A DNA stretch of 64,000 nucleotides, taken from contig DEJS01000010.1 of the NCBI GenBank assembly GCA_002353485.1, positions 267,872 through 331,871 of the forward strand, in the 5' to 3' direction. Source of the stretch: Prevotella sp. UBA2742. GTDB taxonomy: Bacteria > Bacteroidota > Bacteroidia > Bacteroidales > Bacteroidaceae. A program made the position numbers and the translations under genes. Under the pieces are notes generated by a model. The model had not been told where the DNA came from. It made no database searches and was given only the letters and a program-made list of their open reading frames with translations. Each line of letters begins with the position of its first letter. Within the stretch, counting starts at the first letter, position 1. Below are positions 23,852-33,121 of the stretch, one piece after another.

Positions 23852-24622
23852 ATGGATAGAAATCAGATAGTAAAGCCCGAGAATATTGTCTGCAAGAAGC
23901 CTACGCTGATGAACGACAATAATATGCACTACTGCCCAGGCTGTTCGCATGGCGTGGTGCACAAGCTCATTGCCGAGGTCATTGAGGAAATGGGAATGGA
24001 GGACAAGGCTGTAGGCGTCAGCCCCGTAGGGTGCGCCGTGTTTGCCTATAACTATATTGACATCGACTGGCAGGAGGCTGCCCATGGAAGGGCACCAGCC
24101 CTGGCTACAGGTATCAAGCGCTGTTGGCCGGACCGACTGGTGTTTACCTATCAGGGCGATGGTGACCTGGCTTGTATCGGAACCTGCGAGACCATCCACG
24201 CACTGAACCGTGGCGAGAATATTGTCATCGTATTCGTCAACAATGCCATCTACGGTATGACGGGTGGACAGATGGCTCCCACCACCCTGATAGGCCAGAA
24301 GACATCTACCTGTCCTTATGGTCGTGATCCGCAACTGCATGGTTACCCCCTGAAGATAGCCGATATTGCGGCCGGTCTGGAGGGCACGTGCTACGTTACT
24401 CGACAGAGTGTAGAGTCGGTAGCCTCTATCAATAAAGCAAAGAAGGCTCTGAAAAAGGCTTTCCAGGCTTCGATGGACGGCAAGGGCTCCAGTTTGGTAG
24501 AGTTCGTCTCTACCTGCAACAGCGGTTGGAAACTTTCTCCTGCCAAGGCTAACGAGTGGATGAAGGAGAATATGTTCCCCTTCTATCCCAAAGGAGACCT
24601 CAAGGATACGACAGATAAATAA
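23852..24622 (+). CDS. korB: 2-oxoacid:ferredoxin oxidoreductase beta (TPP-binding) subunit
   Basis: 256 residues. The thiamine diphosphate motif starts GDGDLACIGTCE (about 105) and continues to VNNAIYGMTGGQ; YCPGCSHGVVHKLI near residue 30 and the Cys at VSPVGCAVF are typical. 4 nt after korA. It forms the catalytic core together with the alpha subunit. Confidence 0.92.
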   Translation: MDRNQIVKPENIVCKKPTLMNDNNMHYCPGCSHGVVHKLIAEVIEEMGMEDKAVGVSPVGCAVFAYNYIDIDWQEAAHGRAPALATGIKRCWPDRLVFTYQGDGDLACIGTCETIHALNRGENIVIVFVNNAIYGMTGGQMAPTTLIGQKTSTCPYGRDPQLHGYPLKIADIAAGLEGTCYVTRQSVESVASINKAKKALKKAFQASMDGKGSSLVEFVSTCNSGWKLSPAKANEWMKENMFPFYPKGDLKDTTDK

Positions 24623-24625
24623 TTA

Positions 24626-24707
24626 AACACTACGAATAAAACGAATTGGCTGCGCAGAAATAATTCGTATCATTCGTGAAATTCGTGGTCGAAAGAAAAG
24701 GAAAGAT
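24626..24707. repeat. Spacer of repeated attcgt words between korB and korC
   Basis: Words acgaat, attcgt and gaattcgt-like recur in both orientations (aattcgtatcattcgtgaaa, then attcgtggtc). The spacer does not carry a TAnnTTTG promoter and breaks an otherwise close-packed operon. Confidence 0.6.
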
Positions 24708-25250
24708 ATGAAGAAAGAAATAATCATTTCAGGTTTCGGTGGTCAGGGTGTACTCTCGATGGGTAAAATCCTTGCTTATTCAGGACTGATGGAGGACAAG
24801 GAGGTGACCTGGATGCCTGCCTATGGTCCAGAACAGCGTGGTGGTACGGCCAACGTGACAGTCATTGTCAGCGACGAGCGTATCTCATCGCCCATCCTGT
24901 CGAAATATGACATTGCCGTGGTGCTGAACCAACCCTCGCTGGAGAAGTTTGAACCCAAGATAAAGCCTGGTGGCATACTGATTTACGACGGCTTTGGCAT
25001 CATCAATCCTCCTACACGTAAGGATATCACTGTCTATCGCATTGATGCCATGGACAAGGCCGCCGAGATGAAGAATGGCAAGGTGTTCAACATGATAGTG
25101 CTGGGCGGACTGCTGAAGGTCGCTCCCGTAGTAAGCTCGAAAGGTGTCGAGAAGGCACTGAAGAAGACACTGCCCGAACGTCATCACGACCTCATCCCCC
25201 TGAATATGCAGGCGGTGGAAGAAGGCAGCAAAATCATTGCACAGCAATAA
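24708..25250 (+). CDS. korC: 2-oxoacid:ferredoxin oxidoreductase gamma subunit
   Basis: 180 residues, the POR gamma domain: IIISGFGGQGVLSMGKIL at the N terminus, MPAYGPEQRGGTANVTVI near 36 and a conserved VLNQPSLEKF segment. Completes the delta-alpha-beta-gamma enzyme. Confidence 0.92.
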   Translation: MKKEIIISGFGGQGVLSMGKILAYSGLMEDKEVTWMPAYGPEQRGGTANVTVIVSDERISSPILSKYDIAVVLNQPSLEKFEPKIKPGGILIYDGFGIINPPTRKDITVYRIDAMDKAAEMKNGKVFNMIVLGGLLKVAPVVSSKGVEKALKKTLPERHHDLIPLNMQAVEEGSKIIAQQ

Positions 25251-25258
25251 TCAAGAAA

Positions 25259-26050
25259 CTATCTGACGGCTATAAGTGCCGTCAGCAGTGTGACAAGCTC
25301 TACCAATAGGAAGACGGCTCCACAGCAATCACCAGTATAGCCGTGGAGCCGTCGCCATATCAGCAGGTAGAGGAAATACATGGCGACGGCCGGAATGAAA
25401 ACTAATAGCTGCCAGTCCAGTCGCGCGTTCATATAATATAAATAAAGAGCCATAGGCATCAGTCCTTGTACAGCAAGACTGATGCCTGCTTTTATATCGA
25501 ACTTCCGGTAGACGGTAAGGTTCTTGGCAGTCTCCTCATTGCGTGCATAAGGCATCATCTGAATGAGCTGAGCCGTAAGCATCTTTGCGTATGGGTCAGT
25601 CGCCGCCACCAGCAGGGCGGCATCGAAGGGAGATAGACTGTGTAGAATGCAGAACAGCAACAGGAAATAAAGAATGAGCGAGAGTACACCATAGGTGCCT
25701 ATGTGCGAGTCTTTCATAATGTCGAGCACCCGCTGCCGGTTAGAGCCTCCGCCGCCAAACCCATCTATGAAGTCGGCCAGACCGTCTTCGTGCAAGGCTC
25801 CCGTCATCAGCAGACGGGTAAGTATGGCCAGCACGATGGTTACATCATAGGGAAACACATAGGTACCGAAATAGAGCACAGCTGCCATCGAGCAGCCTGT
25901 CAGCCACCCCACCAGGGGCCAGTGCTCTACCACCGTCTTATAGGCTTCCTTGTCAGGTTGGTGCAGTCGCCAGAAAGGCAGACGGGTGAAAAAGATGAAG
26001 GCCGCCCAGATGCGGTCGTACCATTTAGTTGTATCGATGGATATTTGCAT
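25259..26050 (-). CDS. cobS: Adenosylcobinamide-GDP ribazoletransferase
   Basis: Final joining step of cobalamin synthesis (adenosylcobinamide-GDP + alpha-ribazole). 263 residues, polytopic membrane protein with about six hydrophobic segments and the family signatures FFTRLPFW (near 21), GALHEDGLADFIDGFGGG (about 86-103) and the KDSHIGTYG segment. Its ATG overlaps the cobT stop by one base (TGATG), so the two are cotranslated. Converges on korC. Confidence 0.94.
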   Translation of the reverse strand: MQISIDTTKWYDRIWAAFIFFTRLPFWRLHQPDKEAYKTVVEHWPLVGWLTGCSMAAVLYFGTYVFPYDVTIVLAILTRLLMTGALHEDGLADFIDGFGGGGSNRQRVLDIMKDSHIGTYGVLSLILYFLLLFCILHSLSPFDAALLVAATDPYAKMLTAQLIQMMPYARNEETAKNLTVYRKFDIKAGISLAVQGLMPMALYLYYMNARLDWQLLVFIPAVAMYFLYLLIWRRLHGYTGDCCGAVFLLVELVTLLTALIAVR

Positions 26051-27096
26051 CAGAAATATTTGGTTATATTGGCATTCTCAAAGTTGTTCATCTCGTTCAT
26101 CATACGCACGGAGGAGTCGACAATAGGGAAAGCACACAAGGCACCGGTGCCTTCGCCTAATCGTAGTCCGAGTCGCAGCAAAGGCTCGGCACCCAAGGCC
26201 TTCAGCATCAGACTGTGGCCAGACTCGTCGCCACAATGTGTGAATATCATATAGGACTTGGCATTAGGATAGAGGTGACAGGCTGCAAGGGCGCAGGCCG
26301 TCATGATGAAACCGTCTACTAATATAATAAGGTGAAGCTCTGCAGCACGTAACATGGCCCCCATGGCTGCTACCATTTCGAACCCTCCGAAGTAGCGTAT
26401 AGGAGTAGAGGGCGTGGGATGCTCAACAGTGGCATGATAGTTCTTTACAGCCTGCGAGAGTACTTCGTATTTGTGGCTGATACCCTCCTTCGTCAGCCCG
26501 GCGCCAGCACCAATGCAGTCCGTCAGGGGAATATCGGCTAACAGATGCAGCCAGATGCTGCTGGGCGATGTGTTGGCAATCCCCATCTCGCCTATACAAA
26601 GTATCTGGCATCCCTCAGCTTTACAGCTGTCTACCAGACTGACACCTGCCTGTATCGCCCGCTCATACTCTTCTTCTGTCATAGCAGCCTCGTGTAGGAA
26701 GTTGCGAGTGCCTCGTGCTATCTTATATGGCAGAATGGAAGGGTAGGGCGATAGGTCATAGTCTACCCCTACGTCAACTACTCTGAGATTGAAGCCGTGT
26801 TGCCGGCAAAACATGTTCACGCCACCTCCGCCTCGCGTAAAGTTAATCATCTGTTGCCAGGTGACCTCACGAGGTGAAACACTTACTCCCTCGCGTTCAA
26901 TGCCATGGTCGCCACCCAGCAATAGGTGGCAGGGATGATTAAGACCGGGCGAGAGCGTCTGCTGAATCAGACAAATTTGCATGGCCAGCGTCTCCAGTCG
27001 TCCCAGCGACCCTTTGGGCTTGTTGAGATTGTCTATCTTGTCTTGAATAGCGGGACGCAGCGTCTCGTCAGGGGGTTGGATGTTGAATGCTTTCAT
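26050..27096 (-). CDS. cobT: Nicotinate-nucleotide:dimethylbenzimidazole phosphoribosyltransferase
   Basis: Activates the lower-ligand base to alpha-ribazole phosphate. 348 residues with KPKGSLGRLE near 30, the GDHGIEREGVS segment (about 67-77), FTRGGGGVNMFCRQHG (about 88), CIGEMGIANTSPSS (about 170) and the catalytic Glu near the C terminus in LRLGEGTGALCAFP. Overlaps cobU by 4 nt (ATGA). Only the nucleotide-loop genes are present, fitting corrinoid salvage rather than full de novo synthesis, as far as this window shows. Confidence 0.95.
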   Translation of the reverse strand: MKAFNIQPPDETLRPAIQDKIDNLNKPKGSLGRLETLAMQICLIQQTLSPGLNHPCHLLLGGDHGIEREGVSVSPREVTWQQMINFTRGGGGVNMFCRQHGFNLRVVDVGVDYDLSPYPSILPYKIARGTRNFLHEAAMTEEEYERAIQAGVSLVDSCKAEGCQILCIGEMGIANTSPSSIWLHLLADIPLTDCIGAGAGLTKEGISHKYEVLSQAVKNYHATVEHPTPSTPIRYFGGFEMVAAMGAMLRAAELHLIILVDGFIMTACALAACHLYPNAKSYMIFTHCGDESGHSLMLKALGAEPLLRLGLRLGEGTGALCAFPIVDSSVRMMNEMNNFENANITKYF

Positions 27097-27620
27097 TTTA
27101 TTTTAACGGGTATTCCACTTACCATCAGAATGACTTCGTCGGCCTTGGAGGCTACATATTGGTTCATCCATCCTTGAAGGTCAGTAAACCGGCGCTGGAT
27201 GGCATCGGTACTGATGCCGCCAGAGCCAATCTCGTTGGTGACAAAGATAAACGTGGCATCCTGAGCTGTAAACAGGTCAAACTCTTTCTTTATTGCTGTC
27301 AATGCCTCATCGACAGAGGGCTGCTCCCAGTCGGGCTTGCTACGGTCAAAGAAAAAATTGGTGCACCAAAGTGTGATGCAGTCTATCACGGCTACTCTGC
27401 CCGTCAAGTCATAGCGGCTTAACTGGCGTTCCTCTTCTATATTGGTCCATTGTGAGCCTCGGCGTGCCTGATGCCGCTTTACTCGTGTGCGGAACTCCTC
27501 GTCCCAAATATGAGCCGTAGCTACGTAGACAGGATGGTCGCTTAACGATAATGCCAACTTTTCTGCATGCTGACTTTTGCCTGAACGCTGGCCTCCTGTG
27601 ATGAGTATGATTTGTTTCAT
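27093..27620 (-). CDS. cobU: Adenosylcobinamide kinase / adenosylcobinamide-phosphate guanylyltransferase
   Basis: Converts adenosylcobinamide to its GDP derivative. 175 residues with the P-loop ILITGGQRSGKSQHAEKLA (GGQRSGKS at about 7-14), the VATAHIWDEEFRTRVKRHQARR nucleotide-binding helix region containing the guanylylation His, and ETNEIGSG-like FVTNEIGSGGI near 126. First gene of cobUTS. Confidence 0.94.
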   Translation of the reverse strand: MKQIILITGGQRSGKSQHAEKLALSLSDHPVYVATAHIWDEEFRTRVKRHQARRGSQWTNIEEERQLSRYDLTGRVAVIDCITLWCTNFFFDRSKPDWEQPSVDEALTAIKKEFDLFTAQDATFIFVTNEIGSGGISTDAIQRRFTDLQGWMNQYVASKADEVILMVSGIPVKIK

Positions 27621-27630
27621 AATTGTAGTG

Positions 27631-27638
27631 CAAAGTTA
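27631..27638 (-). promoter_or_regulatory. Promoter of cobUTS
   Basis: Minus-strand TAACTTTG (27638 to 27631) lies only 11 nt before the cobU start codon. A transcript this short upstream leaves no room for a cobalamin riboswitch. Confidence 0.65.
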
Positions 27639-27732
27639 ACAATAATTCTTCGTATTAATGATTAAGAGGCAAAAAAAATGCTCTTTTTGAATGTTTTTAT
27701 GAAAATGCTTTGGAAGTTTCAAGATTTTTTTG

Positions 27733-27740
27733 TTACTTTG
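27733..27740 (+). promoter_or_regulatory. Promoter of the first OmpA-like gene
   Basis: TTACTTTG followed by CACC, preceded by a T-rich -33 zone; 53 nt before the ATG. Confidence 0.65.
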
Positions 27741-27793
27741 CACCGGTTTTAGAGAAAGTTTAGGATATTTTAATTTTTAATACTTAAGTACTA

Positions 27794-28978
27794 ATGAAAA
27801 AGTTATTTTTGGTAATGGCTGCCGCTATGCTGACAGCTTCTGCAAGTGCCCAGAGAACAGCCGTTACGGCTAACAAGGCACAGGACAACTGGTATATCGG
27901 TATCAATGCTGGTGCCGCTACGCCTATGAATAAGTTTGGCGATTACGGTTTCTTTAAAGGCTTCGCTCCTTCTGTAGGTGTTCGTGTTGGTAAGAACCTG
28001 ACTACCGTGTTCGGTCTGGCTTTGGATGCTAACGCATACTTTGAGTCTTCTGAGAAGTCTATGCTGAAGCGTTCTACTTTCATCGACGCTATGAACGTTG
28101 ACATTGTTGGTACGATGAACCTTAGCAACTTCTTCGCCGGTTACAAGGGCGAGCCCCGTACTTTCGAGGTTATTGCTCTGCTCGGTGGTGGTTACAGCCG
28201 CTCGTTTGGTAAGTTCAACGGCGAGAGCATGAAGGCTAGCGGTATCAATGGTAAGGCTGCCATTGACCTGGCTCTGAACTTGGGTGCTGCCAAAGCTGTC
28301 CAGATTTATCTGGAGCCTGCAGTGTTCTTTGGCTCACTGGCCCCAAGATGGGCTAACCCCTTCAAGCGTGAGACCTATGTTGACGGTAAGAAGAAGTTCA
28401 ATGGCCTGTTCCAGCTGAGCGCCGGTATCAACTACAAGTTCGGAACCAGCAACGGTACTCACAACTATAAGGTTGAAGAGCTCCGTGACCAGGCTGAGAT
28501 CGACGGTCTGAACGCTCAGATCAATCAGCTCCGTGCCGATGGTAACTCTAAGGATGGCCAGATTTCAGCCAATGCTCGTGAGATTGCTGACCTGAAGGCT
28601 AAGCTGGCTGCATGCGAGGCTCGTCCTGTACAGACTGTTGTTAAGAAGGACAATAAGCTGCAGCCCACCGTTATCTTCCGTCAGGGTAAGAGCGTTATCG
28701 ACAAGGCTCAGTATGCAAGCGTAGAGATGATTGCCAACTACATGAAGAATCATCCTGAGGCTAAGCTCGACATTAAGGGTTATGCTTCTATCGAGGGTAA
28801 GGCTGACTTCAACCAGAAGCTTTCTGAGAAGCGTGCCGAGGCTATCAAGACCGCTCTGGTTAAGAAGTATAAGATTGCTGCCGACCGCATCTCTACCGAG
28901 GGTAAGGGTGCTACTGACAAGCTTTCTGACGAGCTCGAGTTCAACCGTGTAGTACTTTTCTACGACAGCGCTAAGTAA
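27794..28978 (+). CDS. OmpA-like outer membrane protein, first of a tandem pair
   Basis: 394 residues: signal peptide to about residue 19 (TASASAQ), an eight-strand-type beta-barrel region (about 30-225), a coiled-coil/linker with alternating charged residues (about 230-285), and a C-terminal OmpA peptidoglycan-binding domain (about 295-394) with the IKGYASIEGKADFNQKLSEK motif and the LEFNRVVLF end. Tethers the outer membrane to the cell wall. The paralogue lies immediately downstream; the codon choice is strongly biased, consistent with high expression. Confidence 0.92.
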   Translation: MKKLFLVMAAAMLTASASAQRTAVTANKAQDNWYIGINAGAATPMNKFGDYGFFKGFAPSVGVRVGKNLTTVFGLALDANAYFESSEKSMLKRSTFIDAMNVDIVGTMNLSNFFAGYKGEPRTFEVIALLGGGYSRSFGKFNGESMKASGINGKAAIDLALNLGAAKAVQIYLEPAVFFGSLAPRWANPFKRETYVDGKKKFNGLFQLSAGINYKFGTSNGTHNYKVEELRDQAEIDGLNAQINQLRADGNSKDGQISANAREIADLKAKLAACEARPVQTVVKKDNKLQPTVIFRQGKSVIDKAQYASVEMIANYMKNHPEAKLDIKGYASIEGKADFNQKLSEKRAEAIKTALVKKYKIAADRISTEGKGATDKLSDELEFNRVVLFYDSAK

Positions 28979-29003
28979 GCTGATTGTAGCAAAAAAACAG
29001 ACT

Positions 29004-29038
29004 GGGCTCCACCAATTTCGGTGGAGCCCTTTTTCTTT
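29004..29038 (+). terminator. Intrinsic terminator after the first OmpA-like gene
   Basis: Perfect 10-bp GC-rich stem GGGCTCCACC/GGTGGAGCCC (29004-29013 with 29020-29029), 6-nt loop, then CTTTTTCTTTT-like T run. Confidence 0.95.
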
Positions 29039-29163
29039 TGTTATTTCCTTATTTATTAAACAACTAGGGCCTTTTTTTAGCTCCAAAAGGCGATATAGGT
29101 CAATTTTTACACTTATTTTAGCACTTTTCTTGCTTTTTTTTTGGAACTTATCTTTTTTTTTAC

Positions 29164-29171
29164 TTACTTTG
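29164..29171 (+). promoter_or_regulatory. Promoter of the second OmpA-like gene
   Basis: TTACTTTG followed by CACTC within a T-rich stretch; gives a 60-70 nt A/T-rich leader. Confidence 0.65.
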
Positions 29172-29240
29172 CACTCAAATTTGAAGAATTGTAAGAAAGA
29201 TAATATTATTTTTAATTTTAAACTAATTAAGTTAGTAACA

Positions 29241-30410
29241 ATGAAAAAGTTATTTTTGGTAATGGCTGTTGCTATGCTGACAGCTTCTGCAAGTGCCCAG
29301 AGAACTACCATCACTGGTAGCAAGGCACAGGACAACTGGTACATCGGTATCAACGCCGGTGCTGCTACTCCTATGAACAAGTTCGGTGATAATGGCTTCT
29401 TCAAAGGATTTGCTCCCAAGGTAGGTCTTCGCATTGGTAAGAATCTGACTACCGTTTTTGGATTGGCTTTGGATGCTGACGCATACTTCGAGGCTAACGA
29501 GAAGTCTCTGATGAAGCAGAAGACATTCATTGACGCTTTGAATGTTGACATTATGGGTACCTTCAACCTCATGAACCTCTTTGCTGGTTATCAGGGTCAG
29601 CCCCGCACTTTTGAGATCATCGGTCTCGTTGGTGGTGGTATCAGCCGCTCATTCGGTGTGAAGCAGACTGGTATCAATGGTAAGGCTGCTATTGATTTCG
29701 CTCTTAATCTTGGTTCTGCTAAGGCTGTTCAGCTTTATTTGGAGCCCGCTGCTATTCTTGGTCAGCCCTTCCCCAGCTATGCTAATCCTTTCCGCAAGCT
29801 GGAGACTGCTAACGGTAAGAAGTACAACGGTATCTTCCAGCTGAGCCTGGGTCTGAACTACAAGTTCATGAACAGCAACGGTACTCACAACTTCAAGGTT
29901 GAGGAACTCCGCGACCAGGCTGAGATCGATGGTCTGAACGCAAAGATCAACGAGCTGCGTGCTGACAACAACGCTAAGGATGGCAAGATTGCTGCTGACG
30001 CTCGTGAGATTGCTGACCTGAAGGCTAAGCTGGCTGCTTGCGAGGCTCGTCCCGTACAGACTATTGTTGAGGAGAAGAAGGAGAACATCCTGCAGCCCAT
30101 GGTTATCTTCCGTCAGGGCAAGGCTACTATCGACGCTGCTCAGTACGCTAGCATCGAGATGGTTGCTAAGTACATGCGTAACCACAAGGACGCTAAGGTT
30201 ATCGTTCGTGGCTTCGCTTCTCCCGAGGGTAAGGCTGAGCTCAACCAGAAGCTCTCTGAGCAGCGCGCTGCCGCTGTGAAGAACGCTCTGATTAAGCGTT
30301 ACAAGATTGCCGCTGACCGCATCACTACTGAGGGTCTGGGTGCAACTGACAAGATCTCTGAGGAGAATGACTTCAACCGTGTTGCTATGTTCATCGACAC
30401 CACGAAGTAA
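29241..30410 (+). CDS. OmpA-like outer membrane protein, second of a tandem pair
   Basis: 389 residues with the same order as its neighbour: signal peptide, beta-barrel, charged coiled-coil linker and OmpA domain (VRGFASPEGKAELNQKLSEQ). The ATG at 29241 is chosen because the following bases match the start of the first copy almost exactly; an upstream in-frame ATG would add a leader rich in Phe/Leu from untranslated sequence. The pair arose by tandem duplication; the barrel loops differ more than the ends. Confidence 0.92.
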   Translation: MKKLFLVMAVAMLTASASAQRTTITGSKAQDNWYIGINAGAATPMNKFGDNGFFKGFAPKVGLRIGKNLTTVFGLALDADAYFEANEKSLMKQKTFIDALNVDIMGTFNLMNLFAGYQGQPRTFEIIGLVGGGISRSFGVKQTGINGKAAIDFALNLGSAKAVQLYLEPAAILGQPFPSYANPFRKLETANGKKYNGIFQLSLGLNYKFMNSNGTHNFKVEELRDQAEIDGLNAKINELRADNNAKDGKIAADAREIADLKAKLAACEARPVQTIVEEKKENILQPMVIFRQGKATIDAAQYASIEMVAKYMRNHKDAKVIVRGFASPEGKAELNQKLSEQRAAAVKNALIKRYKIAADRITTEGLGATDKISEENDFNRVAMFIDTTK

Positions 30411-30438
30411 TTCGAAAAGGAATAAAGACTAAAAAAAG

Positions 30439-30471
30439 TCCCCGCAGATTTTGTTCTGCGGGGATTTTTTT
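30439..30471 (+). terminator. Intrinsic terminator after the second OmpA-like gene
   Basis: Stem TCCCCGCAGA/TCTGCGGGGA (30439-30448 with 30455-30464), loop TTTTGT, then seven T (30465-30471). The loop supplies the TTTTG -33 element of the following promoter. Confidence 0.95.
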
Positions 30472-30480
30472 GTACCTTCG
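30449..30480 (+). promoter_or_regulatory. Promoter of the second GH2 gene, overlapping the terminator
   Basis: TTTTG (30449-30453, in the terminator loop), 19-nt spacer, TACCTTCG (30473-30480). Start codon at 30514. Confidence 0.6.
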
Positions 30481-30513
30481 CGTCAAAATATTACTAACCA
30501 ATACTGCAATGAC

Positions 30514-32985
30514 ATGAAAATAATATTTCTTATCGTATCGTTAATGATGGGGCAAATGGTAATGTCTCAACCGCGGAGGGAAGTGAATCTAAAGACCTGG
30601 GAGTTCTCTCGCGATAAACAGACGTGGACAAAGGTGAATATACCCCACGACTGGGCCATTGCCGGTCCTTTTGACAAGAAGTGGGATCTCCAAAAAGTGG
30701 CTATTACCCAAAATGGCGAGACAGAGGCCACTGAGAAGTCAGGACGTTCTGGTGCCTTGCCATGGATAGGCGAGGGTTGGTATCGAACCACCGTCGAGGT
30801 ACCTCAGGGCTATGAAGCAGCCGAACTTGTATTCGATGGTGCAATGGCTGAGCCTCGTGTCAGCATCAATGGCATGGAGACAGCCTATTGGGCATACGGC
30901 TATAATGCATTCCGCGTGGATGTCACTCCTTTTCTGACTAAGCAGCCAACGTCACTCACATCCGAACTCGACATCAGTGTCCACCTGCAGAACGTGGAGG
31001 AAAGCTCACGCTGGTATCCTGGTGCCGGTCTTTACCGTCCGGTCAAGCTGGTGCTGACCCAGAAGACTCATCTCGACGATTGGAGCATCTTTGTGCGTAC
31101 GGTTAGTCTGGAGGATGATAAGGCATTGTTGGATATAGATGCCAAGGTCATTAACGCCGGTCCTGGCATGATGGGCTACATCTCGTTGCAGACACCCGAC
31201 GGCAAGAGCGTAGGTGGTGGTAATGTACCTATCAACGATGACGGTACGTTCCACATGCGATGGGTAGTCAGGAAGCCTCAGTTGTGGACACCTGAGACTC
31301 CCTATCTATATACCGTGAGAGTGGATGTTGAGAAGGTGGGTCCCGTTGGCCCCGACCACCATGTTACACTGGATAGCAAGAAGATTAAGACGGGCATCCG
31401 CACGGTGCGTGTTGACCGTGAGCGTGGCTTCCAGCTCAATGGCATGTCGCGTAAGATCAAGGGTGTCTGTCTGCATCACGACTTGGGTCCTCTTGGAGCA
31501 GCCATCAACAAGTCGGCATTGATCCGCCAGATCAAGATGCTAAAAGAGATGGGCTGCGATGCCATCCGGACAGCTCATAACATGCCGTCGACCATGCAGA
31601 TGGAGATATGTGACTCACTGGGTATGATGGTGATGGCTGAGTCGTTCGATATGTGGATTTATCCCAAGTGCAAGAACGGCTATGCCCGTTTCTTCCGCGA
31701 GTGGGCGCTGAAGGATATTACCAATCTGGTGCTGAACCACCGTAACCATCCGTCCATCGTGATGTGGTCGATAGGCAATGAGATTCCCGAGCAGTGGAGC
31801 GAGGAAGGACGGCAGATTAGCATTCAGCTGCAAGGTCTTTGCCATGCCCTCGACCCTACGCGCCCAGTCACACAAGGTATGGACCGTGCCGAGGATGCCC
31901 TGCAGAGCGGCTTTGCCCAGGTGATGGACGTACCAGGATTTAACTATCGTGTGCATAAGTACGAAAACAACATCCGCCAGTTGCCGCAGGGTTTCCTGCT
32001 GGGTTCGGAGACCGCTTCCACCGTTTCATCGCGCGGGGTCTATAAGTTCCCCGTCAAGGAAACCGACTACTCAGCTTTTGCATCCTATTCTCCCAACTAT
32101 GATCCTACAGCTATCCAAAGAGCCGACGGACAGTGCTCTTCGTATGATGTCGAGTGGTGTCCGTGGTCTAACCTGCCCGACGATGACTGGCGCTGTCAGG
32201 ATGACTATCCGTGGGTTATTGGAGAGTTTGTATGGACGGGCTACGACTATCTGGGTGAACCCACTCCCTACGATGAGTACTGGCCTTCGCGTTCCAGCTA
32301 TTTCGGCATTATGGACCTGGCCGGTCTGCCCAAGGACCGCTACTGGCTGTATCGCTCGAAGTGGAACACAAAGGAGCATACCGTTCACTTGCTTCCCCAC
32401 TGGACTTGGCCTGGACGCGAGGGACAGGTCACGCCAGTCTACTGCTATACTGACGGGGTAGAGGGTGAGCTCTTCGTCAACGGAAAGAGTCAGGGACGTG
32501 TTCGTAAGAATGCTGCGGAGCGTCTGGACCGTTACCGCCTGCGCTGGAACGATGTGAAGTATGAGCCTGGCGAGATTCGTGTTGTTGTCTATGATGAAAA
32601 GGGTAACAAGATTGGCGAGGATATGCGTCAGACAGCAGGAAAGCCAGCGCAGTTGGTAGCCAAGGCTGAAACAAACACTTTCAAGGCAGACGGAGAAGAT
32701 TTGATTTTCGTTCGTGTCAGTGTAACAGACAAGAAAGGCATTCCTGTACCTACTTGCCAGAATAATCTGACGTTTGAAGTAAGTGGTGAGGCACTGTTCG
32801 AGGCAGTCTGCAATGGTGACGCCACCTCTCTGCAGTCATTCAAGCAGCCCGAGATGAAGCTCTTCAACGGCGAGCTGGTAGTCATTCTGCGTCCCACGCA
32901 GAAGGCTGGCGCACTGACGCTCACCGTCAGGGATAAGCGAGGCAAGCTAAAAGCAACCGTCTTGACACTCACAACACAAGAATAA
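30514..32985 (+). CDS. Secreted glycoside hydrolase family 2
   Basis: 823 residues from the ATG at 30514, chosen because it starts directly at the signal peptide (IIFLIVSLMMGQMVMSQP). Sugar-binding N domain (IPHDWAIAGPF, LPWIGEGWYRTTVEV), Ig-like domain, TIM barrel with FQLNGMSRKIKGVCLHHDLG, IRTAHNMP and IVMWSIGNEIPE (acid/base Glu), a probable nucleophile in LLGSETASTVSSRG, and C-terminal beta domains with a DUF4982-like segment. Similar layout to the enzyme at 18646 but a different subgroup. Beta-galactosidase or related activity is probable; substrate not determinable. Confidence 0.88.
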   Translation: MKIIFLIVSLMMGQMVMSQPRREVNLKTWEFSRDKQTWTKVNIPHDWAIAGPFDKKWDLQKVAITQNGETEATEKSGRSGALPWIGEGWYRTTVEVPQGYEAAELVFDGAMAEPRVSINGMETAYWAYGYNAFRVDVTPFLTKQPTSLTSELDISVHLQNVEESSRWYPGAGLYRPVKLVLTQKTHLDDWSIFVRTVSLEDDKALLDIDAKVINAGPGMMGYISLQTPDGKSVGGGNVPINDDGTFHMRWVVRKPQLWTPETPYLYTVRVDVEKVGPVGPDHHVTLDSKKIKTGIRTVRVDRERGFQLNGMSRKIKGVCLHHDLGPLGAAINKSALIRQIKMLKEMGCDAIRTAHNMPSTMQMEICDSLGMMVMAESFDMWIYPKCKNGYARFFREWALKDITNLVLNHRNHPSIVMWSIGNEIPEQWSEEGRQISIQLQGLCHALDPTRPVTQGMDRAEDALQSGFAQVMDVPGFNYRVHKYENNIRQLPQGFLLGSETASTVSSRGVYKFPVKETDYSAFASYSPNYDPTAIQRADGQCSSYDVEWCPWSNLPDDDWRCQDDYPWVIGEFVWTGYDYLGEPTPYDEYWPSRSSYFGIMDLAGLPKDRYWLYRSKWNTKEHTVHLLPHWTWPGREGQVTPVYCYTDGVEGELFVNGKSQGRVRKNAAERLDRYRLRWNDVKYEPGEIRVVVYDEKGNKIGEDMRQTAGKPAQLVAKAETNTFKADGEDLIFVRVSVTDKKGIPVPTCQNNLTFEVSGEALFEAVCNGDATSLQSFKQPEMKLFNGELVVILRPTQKAGALTLTVRDKRGKLKATVLTLTTQE

Positions 32986-33053
32986 AACAAACGATGTAAC
33001 CGTATCGCGATTCCTTTTATAGCGCTTAAAAAACAAGAAAAAGAGCCGAAAAG

Positions 33054-33084
33054 TTGGTCGTTAGCGGGAAAAGCATTAATTTTG
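33054..33084 (+). promoter_or_regulatory. Promoter of ilvD
   Basis: TTGG (33054-33057), 19-nt spacer, TAATTTTG (33077-33084); 37 nt before the ATG. Confidence 0.65.
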
Positions 33085-33121
33085 TAAGCTCCAAGAAGGA
33101 AAGATACAAATTAATTATATT

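Noticed and set aside
27621..27793. Cobalamin riboswitch before cobUTS
   Set aside because: The promoter box lies 11 nt before cobU, and no B12-box-like pattern is seen in the short gap.
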